Shown here: positions 46,999 through 57,259 of the stretch, piece after piece
Position numbering within the stretch: position 1 is the stretch's first letter
How the letters are laid out: the number at the start of each line of letters is the position of its first letter
NCBI GenBank assembly: GCA_020536535.1
Contig: JAHLWZ010000795.1
Location: 99,913-163,912, forward strand
Length of the DNA: 64,000 nucleotides
Source of the DNA: Pelomyxa schiedti
Lineage: Eukaryota; Evosea; Pelobiontida; Pelomyxidae
Direction: 5' to 3'
Translations under genes and position numbers: made by a program
Notes under the pieces: model-generated
What the model was told of the DNA's origin: nothing
What the model saw: only the letters and a program-made list of their open reading frames with translations
Database searches by the model: none

Positions 46999-49900
46999 TC
47001 AGTCGATGGTGAGGGATTGGTTCTGGCCAGTGTAATTGAACACGTGAGTGTTGGTTACGGTGGTGTTGCTTGTGGGTGTCGTTGCGGCTGAGCCAGTGGC
47101 CCCCTTGACCACAACAACAACCAACCCGTGGTTGCCATCGACCGGGTGCTTGTTGGTTGTCGGCGCCGCGCAACCACCGGCGCCGTCGCGGTAGTGCGCG
47201 TTGTTTGTCTCGGGTGGTGCAGTGGCCTTGTTGTAGGTGGTGGCACGTTGGCCACACACGGTGCGTGAGCTGATCACACTCACAACACACCCTCCATCAC
47301 CAACCACCCCACTCCCTCTGCTGCTGCTGCTCGTTGTCGTTGTGGCCGTGGGTGTGGGTGCCACTACGTACCCACTCCCTCCGCCTCCCCCGCTGCCGCC
47401 CCTGCCCCCTCTGTGCGTGTGTCCACCACCTACGTTCCCTCCCCCTCCCCCTCCTCCATAGTCACTGTCGGTGGCGGCGCTCGCGCCGTCGCCGCCGCGG
47501 GACTTTCCGCCGCACTGCGGGGAGTTGCCGCCCCAGCCGCCCGGCGACTCCTGCGTCGCCCTCTTGCGCTGGTCCCCGTCCGCGCTCGCCGCCGCTCCCC
47601 CTCCCCCTCCCCCTCCCCCGTACCCGTGCGAGTCCTGGTTCACCGCGGAGCCGCCGCCGCCGCCGGCCACGACGAGGGGCACGCCCTCGGCCATCACCGC
47701 GCTGCACCCGCCTCCCCCTCCCCATTGTAGCCCGGGCTGCCGCCGCCGCTCCCGCCGCCACCAAACGACCTCCTCGTCGTCGGCGCCGGGCGATGTGCGT
47801 CGTAGGGCTCCACGCCAGCGCCACCCTGGCCCACCACGATGGTGAGTTGTGTGCCGGGCCTGACCAGCATCCTGGCCGTGCTGAACCCCCCTGGGCCCCC
47901 GGCCAGGTGGTTGGGGGTTTCCGCGCCGCCGGCGGCGCCCCACGCAAACACCTCGACCTCCCTCGGGGGTCCTGGCGGGAGTGGTGGACGGTGGCACGCT
48001 GTGCTGGCTCAGATGAGCCAATGAGGCTCACTGCGCAAACCGCAACACTCACCTCGCTTTTGGAGCTCACTGCCACGTCACACTTGGTTGTCTCCCTCCC
48101 CTTCACCTCAACCAACGCCACTGTTCCTTCTTCTGTTGATGAAGAAGCATCAGATGAAGAAGCAGAAGCAGAAGCAGCTGAATTTGAGGGGGAGACAATC
48201 ACATTGTAGCCCACGACCTGTTCGAGTGAGGTCTGATCGAGGAGGGGAGAAGGTTTGTCCCACTGCACTGTGATTGCATCAGTGCCTGTTGGTGTAGCTG
48301 CTGGTGACCTGGAGCATTGGGGGGCCCTCCCCTCACTCGGAGTGTTGGGAACCCTCCCTTTGGCCAATATCCCAAACCCCCTGATCATCGCAATCACCTC
48401 GTCGCGTGGTCCACTCCTCCACGTGACTGCCTTGGCTTGTTCGCATGGTTCAAGTGTGTGTGTCCTGTGTGAAAGGAGAGAACGCCAAAAACATGAACTC
48501 ACGTGAAACTGTGGGGAATGAATAACACACCAGAAGCAACGGCTTGTCCAAGAGGAAGGAAGAGAGGATCGAGTGTGCTTGAAGCGCTTCCAGAGGTTTC
48601 TGTTGCTGTTGATCAGCCTGGTGCTGTTGGGCAACTTCGTTTGCCTTGGATATCAGAGATTGGTGGTTTTTCACAACCGCTTCCAGTGAGTTGCACTGCA
48701 CTCCCAGGTTGTGTGCTGTGAGGTATTCCATGTTAAAAGTTGTTGTAGATTTTCTGGTTGTTTGCTTTCGTTGGTTTTGGTGGATGGGAGGGGAAAATGA
48801 GAACTCATTGCATCAGAGAGTGACTGTGACATTTCGCTGATCTCCTTGCACCTGGTCTCAACTGCCCCCAGAATCAACCGCAAATCGGCCAGAATGGACA
48901 TGCAACCCTCAGTTATCACCTGTGTTTTTGTTTGCACACAGAACCAGTCACAACTATGGAACAGAGAGGTGGGGAAAAGAAAAAGGAGTGAAGTTGACCT
49001 TGGGAACTGACAACATCTCTGTGCTGACTTTCGAAATGGCCTCCACTTCTTTTTCGGAAATGTCATTCAGCTCCTTGGTGAGTCCTTTTTTTTTTTTTTT
49101 TTTGTTCCAGCCAGCCAGGTCCCCACTCCAATGACCTTCGAAAAACAGAACANNNNNNNNNNCGAGGTGATTGCGATGATCAGGGGGTTTGGGATATTGG
49201 CCAAAGGGAGGGTTCCCAACACTCCGAGTGAGGGGAGGGCGAGGTGAGTGAAAAACGCACGTTTCAGTTCAGAGACCCTCTGAGAAATGCTCGTGGTAGG
49301 GGATGGTGAACTCGTGTGTTCCTCACAGCAATATTGGGCCTCAGACAATATCGAATTGTTCTGTTTTTCGAAGGTCATTGGAGTGGGGACCTGGCTGGCT
49401 GGAACAAAATGGAATACACACCAATTCAGCTTTGTTGACGAGGGACATTGCCACGGTGTTTGGTTTCAAGTTGTCACCTGACATGGTTGTCCTTGTGCAC
49501 CTGAACGGGCACCGGATTTCAACTGTGGGATAAAAGTTTTTGTTTTAGTCTGATCAGTTCAGTAGGCAAAGCAAAGAAGAGTCACAGAGAGAGATGACAC
49601 GGTAGAAAAGCCGATGTTCGTGTGCTCAGTTGGGGGTGGGACATTGACAGCACAACAAACAAGTCGCACACACCGGTCGCATCAGGTGAGCAGCAACCCC
49701 ATCGACACCCAGGCGCCGTCCCACAATACAATGCAGCGGATGCCGTGGTTGACTGGGGTGAGTTGGTCCGCCCTGGCCTCGGCATCGTGCCAACTGCACA
49801 ACCACTGCCACGGCCACAGCCACAGTCACGGCCGCAACCACAACCGTCCTGCGTGGGTGGCTTCCCAGTCGCCGCGATTGTGATAGACGCCAACAGGGGC

Positions 49901-50094
49901 AAGGCAGCGAGCCTGGCGGCGGCCAGGAGCGTTGTCAGGGCGCAGCTGCGGCAGACCGTGTGGCCGCACTCGAGGGTGACTGGGTCCCGGGCCATGTCCA
50001 TGCACACCCCGCACGCAATGTCGCCGTCACCGCCACCGAAGCACACACTGCGCGCGTCGTACGCCATCTCCTCTCTGCAGGTGCTGCGTCTCAC
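46999..50094 (-). CDS. TRIM-like RING protein with FN3 and glycine-rich domain (frame breaks)
   Basis: Exon 1 (to 50094) has a RING start, CGVCMDMARDPVTLECGHTVCRSCA, then a Cys/Gly-rich insert. The RING is completed by CPFRCTRTTMSGDNL in the next exon (about 49520). A B-box-like segment (YCCEEHTSSPS), a coiled coil (ELNDISEKEVEAISKVSTEM; VETRCKEISEMSQSLSDAM; LEAVVKNHQSLI) and a fibronectin type III domain (AITVQWDKPSP...VVGYNVIVSP...AVCAVSLIGSSEPA, 48270-48010) follow. The end is a Gly-rich domain of the ALK/LTK receptor type (VFAWGAAGG, LVRPGTQLTIVVGQGG, VVAGGGGGSAVN), stop at 46999. Two frame shifts (47968-47999 and 47719-47726) and an N-gap at 49153-49162 break the reading. Homopolymer error is likely for the second. 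The predicted role is a ubiquitin ligase with a Gly-rich recognition end. Confidence 0.7.
49100..49240. other. N-gap flanked by inverted copies of nearby sequence (likely misassembly)
   Basis: Ten Ns (49153-49162) are flanked on the left by 53 bases (49100-49152) that are the exact reverse complement of 49357-49409. On the right, 78 bases (49163-49240) are the exact reverse complement of 48324-48401. Two contig ends seem to have been joined with wrongly oriented overlaps. Coding sequence of the TRIM-like gene around the gap should not be trusted. Confidence 0.9.
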
Positions 50095-50252
50095 GAGAGG
50101 AGAAAGAGAAGGTTTGATTGATTGACTTGATTTGGGTCATTGCAATAATCAGCAGCCCGGAAAAGCAGCTTCGTTTCGTTATCCGTAGGCTACTGTCGCC
50201 ACTCAAAATTGGGAGAATAAAAAAACAAACAAAACACAAGACCACGCATTTG
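50095..50252. promoter_or_regulatory. divergent promoter, TRIM-like / LRR-Ras genes
   Basis: 158 bases between the ATG of the minus-strand TRIM-like gene and that of the plus-strand LRR gene. No recognisable core element; its promoter role is inferred from the head-to-head layout. Confidence 0.3.
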
Positions 50253-52775
50253 ATGAACTACTGCGGGACCTTCAGGCACCTCGGTGAGCAGGATCAGCTG
50301 CGGATCTTGTCGTCTTTGTTGCTGCACAACGCGTTAACGAGAATAAACGGCACTCACGACAAGACCTTGGAGTGGGGAACGTGGGACCGGCACCCTGGCC
50401 AAGATCCCATGCTCGGCGGCGCCTCTGCTGTGGAAGTTGCACTACGTTACCAGAGATCTTCTCCGCGCCATTGCCAGGACGCCTATCTGTGTGTACTTCG
50501 TTCGTTCGTGGTCAGTTATACTGCGGTGAAAACCGCCGATAACATACAAGTAAATATTTTGTGTATTTGTAATAGTAGTATACTGTATTATTATGGGTTT
50601 GAGGAAAGGCGAATTTTAATACATCTATTTCTTTGTGCTTCTTCTTCTTCTTCTTTTTTTTTTTTTTTCCCCCCCAGTGTTACGTTCTCATTCCCTTTAG
50701 GCAATCGCTAATGGGAACTGTTGGGCTATTGGGCATAAAAAAGAGTGGTGTCTCTGACATGGAAGTATTGGCTGAAGTACTTCAGAGCAGTCGAGTGTTT
50801 TCATGGCCATGTATGAATCCCATTACGATCACGTGGCAATCTGCCCGCGCTCTGCGATGCATTCTCCCTCTTCCCTCAACTGGCAGCCCTCTTTGCAGGG
50901 TTCCAGTTATTGACGGCACCGTGAAAATGTCATTCTCATCAGAGGATGCAAGGGCAGAAAGGATGGATGCCTCCCGCGCAGAATCTGAACTGGCAGATCT
51001 TCTTATACACTTGAGTGGACTTTTCATAGGTGAGCTCACAGTGAGCATTACGTGCTGTCTAGTAACCCCAAGAGTGGCCTCCGCTCTGTCGGGGCATTTG
51101 TGGTCTTTGACAAATCTTGATCTCTCTGGATGTGACTTGAGTGTAGACGCTGCCAACTCCACGATAGCCGCACACGTTGCTTCGTCTGCCATGATACAAG
51201 TGTTCTCTGCCCAAGGATGTAACCTTTCTGAACGTGGTTTGGCCTACTACGCTGCTGTCATGGGAAAAGAACGTTCTGCTCTAGAACAGTTGAATTTTGA
51301 CCATAACCCCGCAATTGGAGATGACGGGGCCGAGTGCGTGGCCTGTGCCATTTCTTCTGTATCAGACAAGACTAAACTGAGAAGAATTTCACTACGACAA
51401 TGCGGTATTGGACAAAACGGCCTTTTGGCATTGGCAAAGAGTGTCCTGCACAACAGGAAAATTATCGTTATAGCCTGCAACAACTGTAACATTCCGAGAA
51501 AGAAGTTGACCAAGATTTTTTCGCCTCGCCCTGCACTACTGGCACCAGAAGATTCCGAAGTTAACATTTGCCTCCTTGGAGATGGTGGCATTGGAGCCAA
51601 GTCTTCGATGGTTATACGATTTCTAGAGGTAAAAACAAAATTGATCCAATTTCTTTCACATCTATTTTAGCGGCGATTCCCTACTGATTATGACCCAACT
51701 ATTGAGGATAGGTCTCAGTTTCCTTTACTTTTGCAACCGAAATGTTCATTTTTTTTCAGTTACCGACAAGAAATTGACCTAGATGGTGCTAGGACCGTCC
51801 TTAACATTTTAGATACAGGCATGAATCCTCGATTTTTGGGATATTAAATTAACCAACCAATTCCTTCGATTTGGATTACAGCCGGACAAGAGGAGTATGG
51901 CATAGTAACCACATCTTTCCTTAATACATCCATAGATTCCATGCTTTGAGAGAACAGTATGCTTCCTGTTGAAATCAAAATAATTAATCACGCTAGGTAT
52001 ATCTCAAAGGGAGAGGCTTTTGCTCTTGGGTTATTCTTCCTGTTCTTGCATTACGAGCTTCTTTAATTAATCACTGCACGTATAGATATGCTATTAATTC
52101 CAGTAACTCATTTGATGGACTGGAACAGTTGCATCACCTAATTCTGAGGGCGAAAGAAGGTCGTGACTACCCCAAAATTATAGTTGGTGGAAAAACAGAT
52201 CTGGAATCAGTAAGGGAAGTTCAATATACCGATGGAAAACAACTTGCACGGAAGGCTAACGGACCGTTTTATGAGGTACTCCTCTTTGGTTTGCACTTTT
52301 CCCGTGACGAGGAAGTCCACAGGAAAGTGCTCTTACAGGGCAAAATGTAGATGCAGTGTTCCACGAACTTGCCAGGCAAGCACTGTACCACCGCGACCAC
52401 AAGTTCTTTTGTGGATGCTCCCCCGGTATGTCACTGGGGAAGCCCAAGAGCAGCACAAAAAACCTGATTAGAAGGGTATCACTTCCCCATGTGGACCTGG
52501 TTGAAAGGGAAACCAGAGACAACTTCAATCCTAATAATGACCTTACTGGTATGCACCTATCCTATCTTACCTGATCCTCACTTTCCACATAATCACAAAA
52601 GACTGGAGACACATGGCCAACTCTGACTGAGAAAAATGACGAGGAACCTCCATCAGGACCACCTCAAATTCCGCATGACCAGAAAAAAAAAAAAGAAAGG
52701 AAGAAAACGAAACAAACAAATACTTCGGTTATTGCATCGAGCCATAGACACAACACACCAAAAGAGTGTCCTTAA
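50253..52775 (+). CDS. leucine-rich-repeat protein with C-terminal atypical Ras-like domain
   Basis: The start (50253) reads MNYCGTFRHLGEQDQLRILSSLL, an F-box-like opening. After a T-rich intron come LRRs: LTNLDLSGCDLSVDAANSTI, IQVFSAQGCNLSERGLAYYA, LEQLNFDHNPAIGDDGAE and LRRISLRQCGIGQNGLLAL. The end is Ras-like: VNICLLGDGGIGAKSSMVIRF, PTDYDPTIEDSYRQ, LDTAGQEEY, REQYISKGEAFALGYAINSS, GGKTDLESVRE and SAKC. The P-loop has an extra Ala (G-x4-G-A-K-S) and NKxD reads GKTD, so GTP binding is doubtful. One intron uses a GC donor (ATACAG|GCATGA, about 51823). Near 51905-51935 the frame is off by one with the visible splice sites. The likely last exon adds a polybasic KKKKERKKTK tail, suited to membranes, but its splice phase is uncertain. 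It is unlike Roco proteins: no COR. Confidence 0.75.
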
Positions 52776-52826
52776 TTGAGAGGTAGATACAGTGAGACGT
52801 TGACACAAAGAGGTGAGTGAGTGAGG

Positions 52827-55800
52827 ATGAAGGGAGGCGGGTGGTTGTGGTCGTGGGTTTCGATGGGCCTGCTGCTGGGGGTGGTGTCCGTGGCGTGGAT
52901 GCCAATGGGGGCCCGCACCCCTGCGCTGTCGCGGGGGCCGTGGCGGGCACCACCGGCAGCACCGCCATCGTACGGGAATGGAATGCGCGGCGGGGGCGAT
53001 GGAGATGGAGATGGAGATGGGGCTGAGAGTGGCAACAATAGTAACAATAGCAACGTGGGGGAGCGGGCTGGCGGCGGCGGCGGCGAGAGGGGGGATTGTG
53101 GGACCACGACGGTGAATTCACGTGTTGTTGATTCTGGTGGGTAGTGTTATTGAGAAAATTGTGACTCGTCTTGTTTTGTTTTTGTTTTGTTTGCTGCTGT
53201 GGCTGGTTTGACGTTTTCATGGCAGAATATGTTGTTATGTTTAAGAGCTACATGACTGTATCCCAGCACATATCTATTCTTGAGTCTTATCTGGGCAGTG
53301 AGGGCTGGGAATTAATACCCAGAAATAACCCGGCATACATATTCCCTTCAGATTTTGCCCTGATCAAGGTTTTTTTTTTCCCCCTCCTTACATAACCCTC
53401 TGCCATCTGCTGTGATCTTATGGCAAATTGTTCCCTCTCCAAGGTTCGGAATTCTGGTTTACTCAAGCCCCTGTTGGATAGTAGGCAAGTTAGACACGTC
53501 ATTCCTCAGAGGATGTATACCCTGGATTTGAAGGAAGCATGCCCAACTGATGCAACCCCCATTAATTTCAATATGGCATACGAGGACACTATGGAAATTG
53601 CCACTTACGAGAGTCGAATTGGGGCTGGAAGGTACTCCTTTTTTCCCTAGTGGTTCATTGTTCTTAATAATGTGAAAGGCCACACACTGATTTCCCTGAT
53701 ATGAGTGACATCAACCTACTCTCTCAAAGAACACTCCTAGCCACAACACAAATCACAGACGCCTTTAACACCCGGGAGCTCTGGGACCTGGGGATTACAG
53801 GTGCGGGTATAAAAGTTGCTATTTTTGATACTGGTTTGGAAGAAGATCACCCACATTTCAAATTCGTTGAGTATGTGTTCTTATTTGGAGTGTTGAGTAA
53901 TGAAGCTCATAGGGAACGCACTAATTGGACTGATGAACCCCAGTTGGATGATGTCCTTGGGCATGGCACACTAGTTGCTGGAGTATCTATACCATTTCCC
54001 TCTTTAGTGGATCTCATAGTCTTTCTCACAAAGGTAATTGCTAGCCAAGATGAATGCTATGGATTTGCCCCAGATTCACACTTATACATCTTCCGAGTTT
54101 TCAACAAAAACAGAGGTTTGTTTTAGAAGGTTTTTGTTATTATTAATGTAATTTCATAATTTCAGTTTCATACACTTCCTGGTTCCTGGATGCATTTAAT
54201 TACGCAATGAAACGGCGGATCCACTTGTTGAATTTGAGTATTGGGGGCCCAGATTTTTCTGATATACCTTTTATTGAAAAAGTTTGGGAGATGAGTGCCA
54301 GTGGAATTGTAGTTGTATCCGCAATTGGAAATGACGGCCCGGCATTTGGGTAACAATGTTTCTCAAAAGCTTCCTCTTTTTTAACTTCAAACAGAACAGA
54401 TAACAACCCAGCAGACCAATATGACGTAATAGGAGTCGGGGGAATGGACTGGTCAGAACAACTTGCAAAATTCTCCTCAAGAGGTATGACTTTGTGGGAG
54501 ATACCTCAAGGTTATGGACGCATGAAACCAGATGTGGTTGCTTATGGTAAGAAAAGTAATGTTACATAAATCTTTGGTAACAGCAAAACCTTCCAGCCGA
54601 TCGAGTGGAGGGCTCAAAAATCAAAGGTGGTTGCCGTGTTATTTCTGGGACAAGTGTGGCTGCCCCTGTTGTTACTGGCATGCTTTCTCTTTTAGCAAGC
54701 TCACTGCTTAAAAACGGAAGTGAACAACATATTAACCCAGCAGCTATGAAACAAGTGACTTAATACCTTCGTTTCTATACTCTATCTTTACAATATGTAG
54801 GTATTACTCGAAAGTGGTGAACATATTTATGGATACAGTATATTCGAGCAGGGTTCTGGAAAAATCAATCTACACAAGTAGCACCCCCTCTTGTAGAAAA
54901 CCCTAACTCTCTGGGTAGTGCTTTTGAAAACACAAAAAAATTTCAACCTCACCTGAGTCTCTCACCAAGTGTGTTGGATTTAACAGACTGCCCTCTGATG
55001 TGGCCTTACTGTTCGCAACCAATGTAATAACCACTTTCCTTCAGAAGCAATAAGTTAATCCCTTTCAAACCAGGTATTATAGTGCCATGCCTGTGGTTGC
55101 AAATGTCACTATCCTGAACAGTAACAGGTCGAAAGATGGAAACCTTTCGATATTTTCTAATTTTTGTAGTGTTGTGGGATTTGTTAAAGAAACTGCCTGG
55201 CACCCCGGCATACATGGCGACCTTCTGGAGGTAAAGGATGTTTTCAGCAGAACCCCTTGCCTTAATCACCATACAGATTTCTGTTACCAATTCACTGGAT
55301 ATCTGGCCTTGGAGTGGCTGGCTTGGTATTCGGATGAGAGTAACACCTCTCGGTGCCACATATGAAGGCTCGGCTGAAGGTGTATTAACAGTAACTGTCA
55401 GTTCCCCAAGCCAAAATGTGAGTTCTTGGAGTGTGTAAAGTGGTGTCTAATTCATCCAGGGAAACACTGAGGAGAGGCATAGTGTGAATTTACCCATTAG
55501 AGTAAATATTATACCAACTCCTGCTCGACACACGCGAATTCTGTGGGATCAGTTCCACAGTCTACAATACCCCCTTGGCTTTTTCCCTCGCGATGTTATC
55601 AACAAAGTAGTGGTAGGGAAACATTCTTCTTGGTCTTTCTCCTTTCTTATTGAAAAAAAAGGCTGATCAATTTGACTGGAATGGCGATCACCCCCATACC
55701 AACTTCAATAAGCTTTACATGCACCTGCGAGATCTAAACTATTTTGTGGAAGTCTTATCTGAGCCGTTTACCTGTTTTGATGCTGAACAGTATGGGACAT

Positions 55801-57102
55801 TGTTAATCGTAGATCCGGAGGATGAATTCGCACCCGCGGAAGTTAATAAAATATACACGGTTCCTTCTTCTAGCCTTAACCCACATCATTTAATGCAACG
55901 CGCTAGGATGTAATGGAGCACAGATTATCTCTCATTGTATTTAGTGACTGGTTTAATCTTACTGCAATGGAAGCATTTAAGTTCCTTGATGGCAACACAA
56001 GAAGTTGGTGGACCCCAATTACGGGGTTTGTATAATTCATGCAACTTAGTCATGTCTCACCCTTTACAACAGAGGTGCGAATGTTCCTAGTATCAACAAT
56101 TTGTTGGAACCGTGGGGAATAGCCCTTGGATCCTCAGTGTTTGAAGGAAAATTCAACATACAAGACAAGACATCAATGGTACCACAAACACCAGTCGGAT
56201 GTAATTGTTATTGATCACTATCAGTTTTTATCTGGGAACAGCATTGCCAGATTTCCTTCAAAAGGGGCCCTTGTTACTGCCGCCCTATTGACAGATGTGG
56301 TGTCAGGGAAAAAGTGGTCAAACGTACCTGTATTGGGGGTGCTGAGAGTTCCACTTATCCAAGAACAACTTCAGTCATCAATGCCATCCTCATCACCAAT
56401 CATCGCGGTTTTTGGGGATTCAAGTTGCCTTGACACAGCGCTCAAACAGACGCCATCTTGTTTGTGGCTTCTCGAGGACTTGCTTAGGTTTTCCCTCCAC
56501 TACCCCTTTTTTAATCCCAACACAAAAACATTGAGAAACTAACTCCTTTGCAACCAGACTGGAAGTTGGCACAGAAACACCTGCAGAATTCATTCCTTCT
56601 GCAGTTGAGTTAACAGAGGCATACGAAGCGGGCGAATTACCAAGACGGCCTGAGCCTGATGCTCTCCCAAGTGTATCACACACGGTAGATAGAACACTTA
56701 TATGCAATTCCCATAAATGGGAGTCAAAACCTGGCGATTCCACACTGAGGATACAATTTCCGGTAAGGACCTCCAATCCAAACAAACCCTTTAATTTTCT
56801 TACACCAAAAAAAAAACCCAAGCAACGTTCCAGTGAGCTTTTTCCAGGAGGGTTTGACAGGCACACCAAATCACTTCGAGATACCTACGCGGTAGCTGAT
56901 GATATAGGTACAAATTTCCGCTTCTAATTGCATTTCTCCAAAAAGCTGAAAAAAAAATACTCGTTCCCCAGGTGAAGTAGAGTCAAGCCACCTCATCCTA
57001 TATATTCTACTATCAGGACTTGGGCTTGCATTTGTAGCCATGATTTATTTCAACCGGCGGACTAACTCCATAGACCTTGTGGAGGAGCTGGATGATGTAT
57101 AA
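52827..57102 (+). CDS. MBTPS1: site-1 protease (subtilisin-family proprotein convertase, MBTPS1)
   Basis: The start at 52827 gives a signal peptide ([19 protein letters not shown]), then a GC-rich Gly/Asp/Asn stretch and a prodomain. The protease exons match site-1 protease closely. The triad is Asp in [15 protein letters not shown], His in [11 protein letters not shown] and Ser in [11 protein letters not shown], with oxyanion Asn in [11 protein letters not shown]. Flanking family blocks include [44 protein letters not shown] and [12 protein letters not shown]. The large C-terminal ectodomain follows ([11 protein letters not shown]-like block, [45 protein letters not shown]), then one TM helix ([19 protein letters not shown]) and a short acidic cytosolic tail, stop 57100-57102. 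It cleaves membrane transcription factors and secretory precursors in the Golgi. About 18 exons. Confidence 0.95.
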
Positions 57103-57259
57103 TGTAAAAATAAACGCAACCGTAAATACCCACCTATCACTGCTCCCCAACATGAGAAAAAAAAATATTTTATTTTCGCCATCCCTTTTTGTAACCAACA
57201 AAAAAACCGACTTTCCAACAGCTGCGAAAACCAACGGAAAAACAAAAAGCAAAGAACCA

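Noticed and set aside
47334-48209. Pro/Arg-rich plus-strand frames opposite the glycine-rich domain
   Set aside because: Antisense shadows of Gly codons; the minus strand has FN3 and Gly-rich domain similarity.
49100-49409. Inverted repeats around 49.1-49.4 kb as ends of a transposable element
   Set aside because: They flank an N-gap and copy gene sequence exactly; no transposase or target duplication is seen. Misassembly explains them better.
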